From: Planctomycetia bacterium
GTDB lineage: Bacteria; Planctomycetota; Planctomycetia; Gemmatales; Gemmataceae
Reading direction: 5' to 3'
Assembly: GCA_005772955.1 (NCBI GenBank)
Contig: SXID01000084.1
Location: 1 to 55,467 of the forward strand
DNA: 55,467 nucleotides
A program made the position numbers and the translations under genes. Positions within the stretch are counted from its first letter, which is position 1; each line of letters starts with the position of its first letter. Below the pieces are notes generated by a model. That model saw only the letters and a program-made list of their open reading frames with translations, was not told where the DNA came from and did not search any database. Of this stretch, positions 16,017-24,300 are shown piece after piece.

Positions 16017-16859
16017 TCACACGTAGTCATCAAACAACGTCGGCGCGGTCGCGGCAACAGCCGATTCGATCGTGGGCGGCGGGAAAAAGCCGGTTTCGCC
16101 CTCGAACACGGTCACGCTGTGCCGCAATCGGTTCACAAACCGGCGGTAGTCAGCCGGCCCCCAACCGATCCCCGCGAGCAGGTCACGCGCGGTCACCCCG
16201 GTGTCCGCGCCAAACCGCCCGCCTGCATCGTGGAAGTCCTGGCATACCACCACGTCCGGTTTGAACTCCGCGATCCGGCGCGCGAAGGTGTCCACATTCT
16301 CGATTGGTAATGTCGGCGTCACGCACACGCCTACCGGGATGCCCGCGTCCTTCACCTGACGGAGCGCCTCCCATCTCTTTTCGAGCGGCGGCGCTTTCGG
16401 CTCGAACTGTTGCCGCACGCGATCGGAGTCAGTTGGAATCGACATGTTCACGCGAAGGCTGCGAAAGTCCTTCAGCACGTCGATGTCGCGGCTCACGAGC
16501 GGGCCTCGCGTTTGAATCGTCAGACGCGGTTGGTGCGGGCGGATCGCTTCGAGGATGCCGCGGGTCAGCATTAGACCACGCTCGATCGGCTGATACGGAT
16601 CGGTCACGCTTGACATGTAAACAGGTTGGCCTGCGATCTTCGGCGCCTGCTTCTGGGCCAATCCCGCAGCGTTCTTCTTCGCGGTGATCCACCGTCCCCA
16701 CACCTCGGGAGGCCGGCGGTTTTGGGGAAGGAACGCCGCATAACAATAAGCGCAGCCAAAAGTGCAACCGAGGTACGGGTTGCATGTCCACTCGAACCCG
16801 CCGCGACGGATGTACCCGGTGGCGGGCGAAAAGATCGACCGCGACTCGATAAGCTCCAT
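16017..16859 (-). CDS. SPL-type radical SAM protein
   Basis: A 280-residue protein. The cluster motif is CTFGCAYC, giving Cys32, Cys36 and Cys39 in the CxxxCxxC arrangement that binds the [4Fe-4S] cluster; CNPYLGC just before it and VYMSSVTDPYQPIE, TIQTRG and VGVCVTPTLPIEN after it are typical of the spore-photoproduct-lyase-like group. The ATG at 16859 follows GAGG; an in-frame ATG at 16892 is possible. A near-consensus promoter lies at 16912-16940. True spore photoproduct lyase is not implied, since the organism is unlikely to make endospores; the substrate is unknown. Confidence 0.92.
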   Translation of the reverse strand: MELIESRSIFSPATGYIRRGGFEWTCNPYLGCTFGCAYCYAAFLPQNRRPPEVWGRWITAKKNAAGLAQKQAPKIAGQPVYMSSVTDPYQPIERGLMLTRGILEAIRPHQPRLTIQTRGPLVSRDIDVLKDFRSLRVNMSIPTDSDRVRQQFEPKAPPLEKRWEALRQVKDAGIPVGVCVTPTLPIENVDTFARRIAEFKPDVVVCQDFHDAGGRFGADTGVTARDLLAGIGWGPADYRRFVNRLRHSVTVFEGETGFFPPPTIESAVAATAPTLFDDYV

Positions 16860-16911
16860 TGGGGAACCTCGGTGAAGGACAGGAACGATCATGGAACTCC
16901 GGCCAGGAATG

Positions 16912-16940
16912 TGTATATCTGTATACTGAACCTATGTCAA
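16912..16940 (-). promoter_or_regulatory. Sigma-70-type promoter for the radical SAM gene
   Basis: On the minus strand TTGACA (16940-16935) is followed after exactly 17 bases by TATACA (16917-16912). The start codon lies about 50 bases downstream. The spacer and -10 box also form the short palindrome GTATA-TCTG-TATAC (16913-16926), which could be an operator. Confidence 0.7.
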
Positions 16941-17065
16941 TCAACGGGCGTGCGGGAACGCGTGTTGGGTGAAGTGGACACCCGTCAAATACCGCGATTC
17001 GCGCGAACGAGGCGAAAAGTGAGGGACGCTTTGGATTGAGTGGGGTCGGTTTGAGAGGTCGTTGA

Positions 17066-17127
17066 GCGTCGGACCCGCAAGGGCCTTCTTCCAAACAGGT
17101 ACACACGACTACTTGCGGGTCCGACGC
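17066..17127. repeat. 16-bp perfect inverted repeat in an intergenic region
   Basis: GCGTCGGACCCGCAAG at 17066-17081 is the exact reverse complement of 17112-17127, with a 30-base loop. It lies 26 bases past the stop of the minus-strand gene at 17154-17513 and upstream of the radical SAM promoter, where it could end the first transcript. There is no T-run. Confidence 0.65.
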
Positions 17128-17153
17128 GAAAACGGGAGCAGAACGCGAGAAAT

Positions 17154-17513
17154 CTATTTCGGCGTTTTCAGCGGGATAGGCGCAGGCGCAATCGGCATTC
17201 TCGGCACGACCGGATCTGGAGTCACATTCTGCGGTGGCGTGACTGGGCCAGGCGTGCTGCCGGGTGCAGTGTTCGGAGCGGAGATTTTCGCTTCCTGCGA
17301 GGCCTTCTCGATGTTGTTGCCGATTACCGCGCTGGCGTTCCTCCAAAAGGCCGACGTGTCGTTCTCGACTTTTTTCGTGTTCACGTCGGTTGTGATCTGG
17401 AGATTCCCGTCGGTGTCCTTCGCGACGTTCAGTTTGTACCAGCTCAAATACCATCCGAGTCCGCCAAACACGATGACGGCCAACCCTACCAGCGCGAGTA
17501 GATTTCGCATCAT
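17154..17513 (-). CDS. Small membrane-anchored protein
   Basis: A 119-residue protein starting at ATG 17513, which has GAAGGAG 4-5 bases upstream; a second ATG follows at once. One membrane segment occupies about residues 4-23 (NLLALVGLAVIVFGGLGWYL). The region after it, WYKLNVAKDTDGNLQITTDV with later ENDTSAFWRNA, is probably outside the membrane, and the last ~50 residues are Pro-rich. No family name is known to me. It precedes the radical SAM gene on the same strand but a hairpin and a promoter lie between, so it is probably its own transcript. Confidence 0.75.
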   Translation of the reverse strand: MMRNLLALVGLAVIVFGGLGWYLSWYKLNVAKDTDGNLQITTDVNTKKVENDTSAFWRNASAVIGNNIEKASQEAKISAPNTAPGSTPGPVTPPQNVTPDPVVPRMPIAPAPIPLKTPK

Positions 17514-17984
17514 GAGTCTCCTTCGTCCTTGAAACGGGTAACCCGTGGGACATTGTTTGCGAGCGATAGCGCCCGCCCACGGTGAGTCAGTTGGGGGAGT
17601 GTACGTCACAAAAGCGTTTCGCGCAACCCGAGTTGCGAGGACATCTAATCTTGGATAGCGACGGGGTGCGGGGGTAGAATGCTGTAGTTTTCGGGAATGT
17701 TAAACGAGTGTGGGAAAGACTACGGCGGTGCGCGGTTCTGCGGCACGCCGGGGAACTGGATACCCCCGACCCAGCCATTCGCTCGCACCTGGCGTTTGTC
17801 CTTGTCCGCATAAGCCGAACGATCCCTTTCCGCTCCCGCCGCGGTTCGCCTGGTTGAGTTCAACTACCAAAACCCGGCAGTCGGCACCCGATCTCTGAAC
17901 ACGGGTGCCACGAGTAGTGTCGATCCGACCGCTCCGAGTTCCACCTATCGGCGCCGAGCGCCCCAAACGGAGGTCACATCCACC
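17514..17984. other. Gene-free divergent region upstream of prkA
   Basis: No gene is supported in these 471 bases, which separate two divergent genes. GGCACCCG at 17883-17890 pairs perfectly with CGGGTGCC at 17902-17909 (11-base loop) about 75 bases before the prkA start; in the mRNA leader it could regulate prkA or end an upstream transcript. A GGAGG at about 17970 lies 11 bases from the prkA ATG, a long spacing. Confidence 0.45.
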
Positions 17985-20033
17985 ATGGCCACAGCCACGT
18001 CGATTCTCGATACCCTACGTTCCCAACTCAATACCACCGAGTACAAGAAATTGCACTGGGAGGGGTCGTTCTCTGACTACCTCGCTACGGTACTCGACAC
18101 CCCCGGCGTCACTCGCACTGCTTACCAGCGGCTGTACGACATGATCCTGTCACACGGCTCCGAAGACGTGTACGAGAACAAGGATAAGATCCCGCGTTAC
18201 AAATTCTTCACGGAGTTCGCAACGAAGCACTCCGACGGCATCTACGGTCTCGATCGCTCACTGATGCAGTTGGTAAACACGTTCATGTCGGCCGCGTTGG
18301 GGTACGGGACCGAGCGCCGCGTGATTCTGCTGCACGGCCCGGTCGGCAGCGCGAAATCAACCATCGCGCGCCTTCTGAAACGCGGACTCGAAGAGTACAG
18401 CCGCACCGATGCGGGGATGCTGTTCAGTTTCAAGTGGAAGGATGAGCAGGGCACCGGCTGGTCGAAAGACCCCATGCACGGCGAACCGCTGCAACTGATC
18501 CCGGAAGAACACCGGGCGCAGCTCCTCACGATGTTAAACGACCAGTGCAAGAAGCCGTACCGCTACGAGGTCAAGATCAAGGGCGACCTCAGCCCGTACA
18601 GCCGCTACGAGTACAAGACCCGGCTCGCCAAGTACGACGGCGACTGGCTCAAGATGCTCGCCCACGAGGTCAATGTGTACCGGCTCGTCCTGTCCGAAAA
18701 GGACCGGATCGGGATCGGGACGTTTCAGCCGAAGGACGAGAAGAACCAGGACAGCACCGAACTGACCGGCGACATCAACTACCGCAAGATCGCAGAGTAT
18801 GGCTCCGATTCGGACCCGCGAGCGTTCAACTTCGACGGCGAATTGAATATCGCGAACCGCGGGATCGTTGAGTTTATCGAAGTGTTGAAGCTCGATGTCG
18901 CGTTTCTCTACGATCTGTTGGGCGCGTCGCAGGAACACAAGATCAAACCGAAGAAGTTTGCGCAGACCGACATTGATGAGGTGATCCTCGGGCACACGAA
19001 CGAGCCGGAATACAAGCGACTCCAGAACAACGAGTTCATGGAAGCGCTCCGCGACCGTACCGTGAAGATCGACATCCCGTACGTAACGCGCCTCCGGGAC
19101 GAGGTGAAGATCTATGAGAAGGACTTCAACAGCGAGAAGGTGCGAGGCAAGCACATCGCGCCTCATACGGTCGAGGTCGCGGCGATGTGGGCCGTGCTGA
19201 CGCGGCTCAATCTGCCGAAGCACGCGAGCCTCAGCGTGCTCCAGAAGATGAAGCTCTACAACGGAAAGACGTTGCCGGGCTTCACTGAAGATAACGTGAT
19301 CGAACTGAAGCGCGACGCGTTGCACGAGGGGATGCTTGGCATTTCGCCGCGTTACATTCAGGACAAGATCAGCAACGCGCTGGTCGCGCACCCAAATGAA
19401 GACAACATCAACCCGTTCATGGTGATGAAGGAACTCGAAGACGGGCTGCGCAACCACTCGCTCATCAAGGACGAGGACCAGTACCGGCAGTACAAGGAAC
19501 TGCTGTCGGTCGTGCGCGAGGAGTACGAAGACATCGTGAAGAACGAGGTCCAGCGTGCAATCGCCGCTGACGAGGACGCGCTCATTCGGTTGTGCGGCAA
19601 TTACATGGACAACGTGCGTGCGTACACGCAGCGCGAGAAGGTCCGCAACCGCTACACCGGGAACTACGAGGAACCGGACGAACGCCTGATGCGCTCGGTG
19701 GAAGAGAAGATCGACATCCCCGAAGGACGCAAGGACGATTTCCGCCGCGAGATCATGAACTACATCGGGGCGCTCGCGATCGACGGTAAGAAGTTCGACT
19801 ACAAGACCAACGAGCGGCTCCAGAAGGCGCTGGAATTGAAACTATTCGAGGACCAGAAGGACTCGATCAAGCTTAGTTCGCTGGTGTCGAACGTGGTGGA
19901 CAAGGCGACGCAGGAGAAGATTGACGTGGTGAAGTCTCGCCTGATCCGCAATTACGGCTATAACGAATCCAGCGCGACCGACGTGCTGAATTTCGTCGCG
20001 AGTATCTTTGCACGCGGACAAACGAAGAAGTAA
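17985..20033 (+). CDS. prkA: PrkA-family serine protein kinase / AAA+ ATPase
   Basis: A 682-residue cytoplasmic protein of the PrkA/YeaG family. The N-terminal AAA+ part has [20 protein letters not shown], with Walker [10 protein letters not shown] at 118-126; the C-terminal part carries the kinase-like region. Family members are involved in starvation and stress responses (YeaG in Escherichia coli) and sporulation (PrkA in Bacillus). Length is normal. Downstream come the yeaH-type and spoVR genes, the classic three-gene partnership, but here an SRP RNA gene and a repeat are set between prkA and the second member. Confidence 0.96.
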   Translation: MATATSILDTLRSQLNTTEYKKLHWEGSFSDYLATVLDTPGVTRTAYQRLYDMILSHGSEDVYENKDKIPRYKFFTEFATKHSDGIYGLDRSLMQLVNTFMSAALGYGTERRVILLHGPVGSAKSTIARLLKRGLEEYSRTDAGMLFSFKWKDEQGTGWSKDPMHGEPLQLIPEEHRAQLLTMLNDQCKKPYRYEVKIKGDLSPYSRYEYKTRLAKYDGDWLKMLAHEVNVYRLVLSEKDRIGIGTFQPKDEKNQDSTELTGDINYRKIAEYGSDSDPRAFNFDGELNIANRGIVEFIEVLKLDVAFLYDLLGASQEHKIKPKKFAQTDIDEVILGHTNEPEYKRLQNNEFMEALRDRTVKIDIPYVTRLRDEVKIYEKDFNSEKVRGKHIAPHTVEVAAMWAVLTRLNLPKHASLSVLQKMKLYNGKTLPGFTEDNVIELKRDALHEGMLGISPRYIQDKISNALVAHPNEDNINPFMVMKELEDGLRNHSLIKDEDQYRQYKELLSVVREEYEDIVKNEVQRAIAADEDALIRLCGNYMDNVRAYTQREKVRNRYTGNYEEPDERLMRSVEEKIDIPEGRKDDFRREIMNYIGALAIDGKKFDYKTNERLQKALELKLFEDQKDSIKLSSLVSNVVDKATQEKIDVVKSRLIRNYGYNESSATDVLNFVASIFARGQTKK

Positions 20034-20082
20034 CGCGAGATTTTCGGTCGGCGCTGTCCGATCGAAAGCAGATACACCGCTG

Positions 20083-20203
20083 CCGGGGTTTGGAGGGGTG
20101 GGGGCCTGACCGACCTGAAGGTGTGAACCTGGTCAGGGCGGAAGCAGCAGCCATAAGCATTGGAGGGTGCGGCTCAGGGCACCCCCATCCTTCCACTCCC
20201 CGG
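20083..20203 (+). ncRNA. ffs: Signal recognition particle RNA, small bacterial type
   Basis: The conserved apical domain is legible: GGTCAGG at 20131-20137, a GGAA tetraloop at 20140-20143 closed by GC/GC, and AGCAGC at 20146-20151, preceded by GTGAACC. The outer arms, starting CCGGGG at 20083 and ending CCCCGG at 20203, pair along most of their length, including GGGGTGGGGGC with GCACCCCCATCC. The ~120-base length suits a 4.5S-type RNA without Alu domain. It binds Ffh and directs membrane proteins to the translocon. It lies 49 bases after prkA on the same strand. The exact ends are estimates; a GATACA word at 20071 could be its -10 box. Confidence 0.9.
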
Positions 20204-20217
20204 TGGCGCGAGCTTTT

Positions 20218-20273
20218 AAGCCGCTTGCGGCTCCGCGGGAATTCTTCACACCCGCGCGAAGCCGCAAGCGGCT
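20218..20273. repeat. Hairpin of two inverted GCCGCTTGCGGCT palindromes
   Basis: AAGCCGCTTGCGGCTCCGCGGG at 20218-20239 is matched by the near reverse complement at 20251-20273. Each arm carries the short palindrome found also at 7265 and 14562. It follows the SRP RNA by 15 bases and could terminate it. Confidence 0.6.
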
Positions 20274-20414
20274 CACTCATCGACAAACATCTCTTATCGG
20301 ACACCCTGTTTACCTACTCTCGGACCCGTTTTGTCTGGTACGATTCCATTACAGGATCGCGTGGAGGATTCCGCCGCGTCGTTGCGAAAATAACTCCCTA
20401 GAGGCCCGACCGCC

Positions 20415-21518
20415 GTGGGACAAAAGATCGAACAAGACCTCCAACGGTTCCGCAAACTGGTGAGGGGAAAGGTAAAGAGCGACCTTTCCAAGTACATCAG
20501 TCGCGGGGAGATGATCGGCAAGAAGGGGAAGGACTATGTGTCCATTCCCCTGCCGTCGATCAACCTGCCGCAGTTCCGTTACGGAAAGAAGAACTCCGGG
20601 GGTGTGGGCGTCGGTCCCGGCCAACCCGGTCAGCCGCTTACGCAACCGCAGGACGGCGAAGGGGAACCGCAGGCCGGCGATTCGCCCGGCGGCCACATCC
20701 TCGAAGTCGATTTAACTATGGAGGAACTCGCCGACATCTTCGGTGAAGAGCTGGCGCTTCCACGCATCGAACCGCGCGGCAAGAAGAACGTCGTCACTGA
20801 AAAGGACAAATACACCAGTATTCGGAGCGTCGGCCCGGAGAGCCTGCGCCACTTCAAGCGGACTTTCAAACGCGCGTTACAGCGGCAGATTTCGGCTGGG
20901 TCGTACGACCCGCTCGCGCCGACCGTCATTCCCGTGCGCGAGGACAAGCGATATCGCGCCTGGAAAGAGGTGCCCAAGCCGGATAGCGTCGCTTGTGTCA
21001 TTTACATGATGGACGTGTCAGGCAGCATGACCGACGAGCAGAAAGAGATCGTGCGTATCGAGTCGTTCTGGATCGACACCTGGATCAAGAGGCACTACCA
21101 GGGCGTGGAGACCGTGTACATCATCCATGACGCGACCGCGCAGGAAGTGGACGAACACACCTTCTACAACACCCGCGAGTCGGGCGGCACGAAGATCAGC
21201 AGTGCTTACGAACTGTGTAACAAGATCATCGACTCACGCTACCCACCGAGCCAGTGGAATGTGTACGCGTTCCACTTCTCCGACGGCGACAACTGGGGCG
21301 ACGACGTGCCCAAGTGTACCGAACTGCTTTCGAACACGATTATCCCAAAGCTGAATCTCTTCGGGTACGGGCAGGTGGAATCGCCTTATGGCAGCGGCGA
21401 GTTCTACGACCACGTCCATGAGTTGGTGGGTGACCACGAGAACGTGGTGGTGAGCCGCATCCCGGACCGCGAAGCGATCCTGGGCAGCATCAAGGAGTTC
21501 CTCAAAACCGGGCGGTAA
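20415..21518 (+). CDS. YeaH/YhbH family VWA-domain protein (DUF444)
   Basis: A 367-residue cytoplasmic protein. GTG 20415 is the start; MGQKIEQDLQRFRKLVRGKV is the family's basic N-terminus. A Gly/Pro/Gln-rich linker spans about 60-92. The C-terminal half is a von Willebrand A-type domain with the metal site DVSGSM at 200-205 and VETVYIIHDATAQEVDE. YeaH-type proteins work with PrkA/YeaG and SpoVR/YcgB in stress physiology, though their biochemical role is not settled. The spoVR gene follows after 81 bases; a small stem (CACGAACCG at 21533 with CGGTTCGTG at 21560) lies in the gap. Confidence 0.94.
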   Translation: MGQKIEQDLQRFRKLVRGKVKSDLSKYISRGEMIGKKGKDYVSIPLPSINLPQFRYGKKNSGGVGVGPGQPGQPLTQPQDGEGEPQAGDSPGGHILEVDLTMEELADIFGEELALPRIEPRGKKNVVTEKDKYTSIRSVGPESLRHFKRTFKRALQRQISAGSYDPLAPTVIPVREDKRYRAWKEVPKPDSVACVIYMMDVSGSMTDEQKEIVRIESFWIDTWIKRHYQGVETVYIIHDATAQEVDEHTFYNTRESGGTKISSAYELCNKIIDSRYPPSQWNVYAFHFSDGDNWGDDVPKCTELLSNTIIPKLNLFGYGQVESPYGSGEFYDHVHELVGDHENVVVSRIPDREAILGSIKEFLKTGR

Positions 21519-21599
21519 CAACAAACGGCAAGCACGAACCGACCAAGTTCCGAAAGATGCGGTTCGTGTATGATGGAGTAGATTTTGAAGGAGTGACCG

Positions 21600-23168
21600 A
21601 TGAGCCTGGGCTTCTACAACACGCATCTGCCGCCGCACCTTCGCGTTCTGAAGGACGAGATCGAGGGCTTCGCACGCGACTTCGGTCTCGACTTCTACGA
21701 GACCATTTTCGAGGTCGTTGACGCGGACGACCTGAACGAAATCGCGGCCTACGGAGGGTTCCCGACCCGCTACCCGCACTGGTCCTTCGGGATGCAGTAT
21801 GAGGAACTGAAGAAGGGCTACGAGTACGGGCTGTCGAAGATTTACGAGATGGTCATCAACAACGACCCGTGCTACGCGTATCTGATGCGGTGCAACCACA
21901 CCGTCGATCAGAAACTCGTGATGGCCCACGTCTACGGGCACTGCGACTTCTTCAAGAACAACGCGTATTTCGTGCACACGACGCGGAAGATGATGGACGA
22001 GATCGCGAACCACGCGGCTCGCATTAGACACTTCGTCGAGCGGTTTGGCGAGGACGAGGTCGAATCATTCATGGACCGGTGCATGTCCATCGACGACCTG
22101 ATCGACATCCACTCGGTCGCGATCAAGCGCCGCGATGACCACCCCAAGTACGACTTCAGCCCTCAGGCGACCAGCGAAGACTCGGCCGAGGAGAACACCG
22201 CGCCACGTTTCAAGGCCAAGCCCTACATGGCCGATTACATCAACCCGCGTGGCGCGCTGAAATCGGAGGATGAGGAAAACAAGAAGGCGACAACCGCGCG
22301 CGCGGCCAAGTTCCCGGAGCACCCGGAGAAGGACGTGCTGCTGTTCCTAATCGAGCACGCTCCGATGAAGAACTGGCAACGCGACATGCTCAGCATCATC
22401 CGCGACGAGGCCTACTACTTCTACCCGCAAGGGCAGACCAAAATTTTGAACGAAGGATGGGCCAGCTTCTGGCACAGCACCATTATGACGCAGAAGGTGT
22501 TGGACCCGTCGGAGGTGATCGACTACGCGGACCATCACTCCGGCACGATGGCGACAAGCGGGCGACGGCTCAACCCGTACAAGGTCGGGATCGAACTGCT
22601 GCGCGATGTCGAGCGCCGCTGGAACATGGGGCAGTTCGGTGCGGAGTGGGAGAACTGCGACGACATGGACAAGAAGCGGACCTGGGACAAGAAACTCGGT
22701 CTCGGTCGACAGAAGATTTTCGAGGTCCGCAAGATCCACAGCGACATCACGTTCATCGACACGTTCCTCACACCGGAGTTTTGTAAGGAATACAACCTGT
22801 TTTCGTTCAACTACCAGGACCCGACGAAGAACTACGTGATCGAGAGTCGCGAGTTCCAGAAGGTGAAGCAGCGGTTGTTGTTCAGTCTCACGAACTTCGG
22901 CAAGCCGTGGATCTACGTGATCGACGGGAACCACCGCAACCGCGGTGAACTGCTGTTGCGACACGAACATCAGGGGGTAGATTTAAAGGTAGACGAGGCA
23001 CGCGACGTGCTGGCCAACCTGCAGTACATCTGGTCGCGGCCGGTTCACCTGGAGACGATTGGCGATGGCCAATCGACCGTGCTGAGCTTCGACGGAACCG
23101 ACCACACCCAACAAGCAACCGGAGGATCCGATGACGCTAACCGAAAAACTGCTGCCAAAGCTAGGTGA
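21600..23168 (+). CDS. spoVR: SpoVR family protein
   Basis: A 522-residue protein; ATG 21600 follows GAAGGAG at 6 bases. The family is recognised by YPHWSFGMQYEELKKGYEYGLSKIYEM, MAHVYGHCDFFKNN, LNEGWASFWH and PYKVGIELLRDVERRW. It is named for a role in Bacillus spore cortex formation but is widespread in non-spore formers, where it occurs with PrkA and YeaH as here. A ~25-residue polar tail ends the protein, and the next gene starts within it. Its biochemical activity is unknown. Confidence 0.95.
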   Translation: MSLGFYNTHLPPHLRVLKDEIEGFARDFGLDFYETIFEVVDADDLNEIAAYGGFPTRYPHWSFGMQYEELKKGYEYGLSKIYEMVINNDPCYAYLMRCNHTVDQKLVMAHVYGHCDFFKNNAYFVHTTRKMMDEIANHAARIRHFVERFGEDEVESFMDRCMSIDDLIDIHSVAIKRRDDHPKYDFSPQATSEDSAEENTAPRFKAKPYMADYINPRGALKSEDEENKKATTARAAKFPEHPEKDVLLFLIEHAPMKNWQRDMLSIIRDEAYYFYPQGQTKILNEGWASFWHSTIMTQKVLDPSEVIDYADHHSGTMATSGRRLNPYKVGIELLRDVERRWNMGQFGAEWENCDDMDKKRTWDKKLGLGRQKIFEVRKIHSDITFIDTFLTPEFCKEYNLFSFNYQDPTKNYVIESREFQKVKQRLLFSLTNFGKPWIYVIDGNHRNRGELLLRHEHQGVDLKVDEARDVLANLQYIWSRPVHLETIGDGQSTVLSFDGTDHTQQATGGSDDANRKTAAKAR

Positions 23169-23607
23169 GTGGCGTCCGGTCGGCTCCGGCCAACAATCAC
23201 TCGCTGCGGCCTTCCCGACAGAAGGGTGGACTGTTCACCTCACCACCAACAAGGCCGACACGCTCTCATGTCTGGTGTGGGAACTGACCCTTGCGCGCAA
23301 CGGGGAAGCACCCGCAGGTCTTACGCTCAAGGCGTGGGCCGAAGGCGTGGCGGATCGCGTGACGGGCTTGATGGAACCGCTGAAGATGCTCGAAGTGGAC
23401 AACGCTCGCAACGAGGCGCTGTTGCGCAGCGAGGCACCCGCGAACAAAGACGATCGCGTCGCATACTACGAAGTCCGACTCTTGGGCGTGGGGCGCGCGG
23501 AGGTCCGTCGCTTCAGCGCCACACGGACCGCGAGCGGGCGTGAGCAGGTGGCCTTCGCGCTCACACACGAGGTTCTCGCGAAACTGGCCGGCGACATCGC
23601 CGGGTGA
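23131..23607 (+). CDS. Small protein overlapping spoVR; fourth member of the prkA cluster
   Basis: A 158-residue soluble protein. Its ATG at 23131 lies 38 bases inside the end of spoVR in the +1 frame and has GGAGG five bases upstream, so it is read from the same mRNA and probably translationally coupled. The sequence (MTLTEKLLPKLGEWRPVG, then WTVHLTTNKADTLSCLVWEL, and YYEVRLLGVGRAEVRRF) suggests a compact alpha/beta fold without catalytic motifs. I know no family name. The position makes it a candidate partner of the PrkA/YeaH/SpoVR system. Confidence 0.85.
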   Translation: MTLTEKLLPKLGEWRPVGSGQQSLAAAFPTEGWTVHLTTNKADTLSCLVWELTLARNGEAPAGLTLKAWAEGVADRVTGLMEPLKMLEVDNARNEALLRSEAPANKDDRVAYYEVRLLGVGRAEVRRFSATRTASGREQVAFALTHEVLAKLAGDIAG

Positions 23608-23622
23608 GGTTGTAGTTGATGG

Positions 23623-23671
23623 GTTAGCCGCGAGCCACAGGCGAGCGCGAAGGTCCGCGCTCGCGGCTAAC
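23623..23671. repeat. GTTAGCCG-type palindromic repeat, copy 1
   Basis: GTTAGCCGCGAG at the left end is mirrored by CTCGCGGCTAAC at the right end, with an AGGCGAGCGCG segment inside. The left half closely matches both arms of the repeat at 25125-25216. It sits between the small gene of the prkA cluster and the next gene. Confidence 0.65.
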
Positions 23672-23683
23672 TACTTTTAAGGC

Positions 23684-24220
23684 ATGCTCGCCTCTTTCTT
23701 CTTTTTCCTTCGTCGTCACTTCGGCCTTCTCGTCGTACTCGTCGGCGCGTTGGTCATCGCGACCGCACCGCTCGCCATCGGGAACGACGGTCTCGTCCGC
23801 TCTGAGGCGCTCGACACACTTCGAAGAACCGCCACACCCGATCACGCCGAGTACTCTCTGTATGGCCCGCACGCTGCGGCTCAACTGTGGTATTTGGGTG
23901 AAGCGATCGGGTATCCCAAAGAAACGCTGTGGGTGTTCAACCGTGTTGCGTGCCTCGCGGGATTGCTTGGGTTGTGGCTGCCGTTCGTTGCACCGCAGAG
24001 ACTGGAAGCGGAACGCTACATCCGGCTCGCGGCGTTTGCGCTTGGCTTAGTGTACCTCGCGTCGCCGGTGGTGAGAGTCCTCGCGGTGCGCGCCCGCGAG
24101 GGCTTCGTGGTCGCGTGGGGTGCCGCGCGTGCCGGTCCGCGGTGGCGGTTCGGACGCGTTGCGTTCCATGCGTACAATAGCCCAGTCTTTTTTCACCCCC
24201 CCAACCCCTCCCCTCAGTAA
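23684..24220 (+). CDS. Hypothetical membrane protein whose C-terminus runs into a repeat
   Basis: A 178-residue frame with three hydrophobic segments at about residues 12-31, 86-104 and 112-130. ATG 23684 has only a weak AAGG upstream, so the start is uncertain. No family is recognised. The last ~11 residues (VFFHPPNPSPQ) and the stop at 24218-24220 are encoded by the palindromic repeat that begins at 24196, so the native C-terminus may have been replaced by repeat insertion. It may be a real small membrane protein or a shortened one. Confidence 0.55.
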   Translation: MLASFFFFLRRHFGLLVVLVGALVIATAPLAIGNDGLVRSEALDTLRRTATPDHAEYSLYGPHAAAQLWYLGEAIGYPKETLWVFNRVACLAGLLGLWLPFVAPQRLEAERYIRLAAFALGLVYLASPVVRVLAVRAREGFVVAWGAARAGPRWRFGRVAFHAYNSPVFFHPPNPSPQ

Positions 24221-24275
24221 GGGAGGGGCTTCAGCATCCAGCCCCTCATTACTGAGGGGATGGGTTGGGAAGGGG
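24196..24275. repeat. C/G-rich imperfect palindrome of about 80 bases
   Basis: CCCCAACCCCTCCCCTCAGTAA in the left arm returns as its near reverse complement in the right arm (TTACTGAGGGGATGGGTTGGG), with AGGGGCT/AGCCCCT flanking a short loop. The left arm alone also folds, CCCCTCCC with GGGAGGGG. It lies between two genes on the same strand and supplies the stop codon of the first. Confidence 0.7.
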
Positions 24276-24300
24276 TTCTTTCTTTCTCAGGAGTACCCGC

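Noticed and set aside
9182-17033. A 13-base word GTGAGGGACGCTT shared by 9182 and 17021
   Set aside because: Chance matches of this length are expected in 55 kb, and there is no palindrome or other context.
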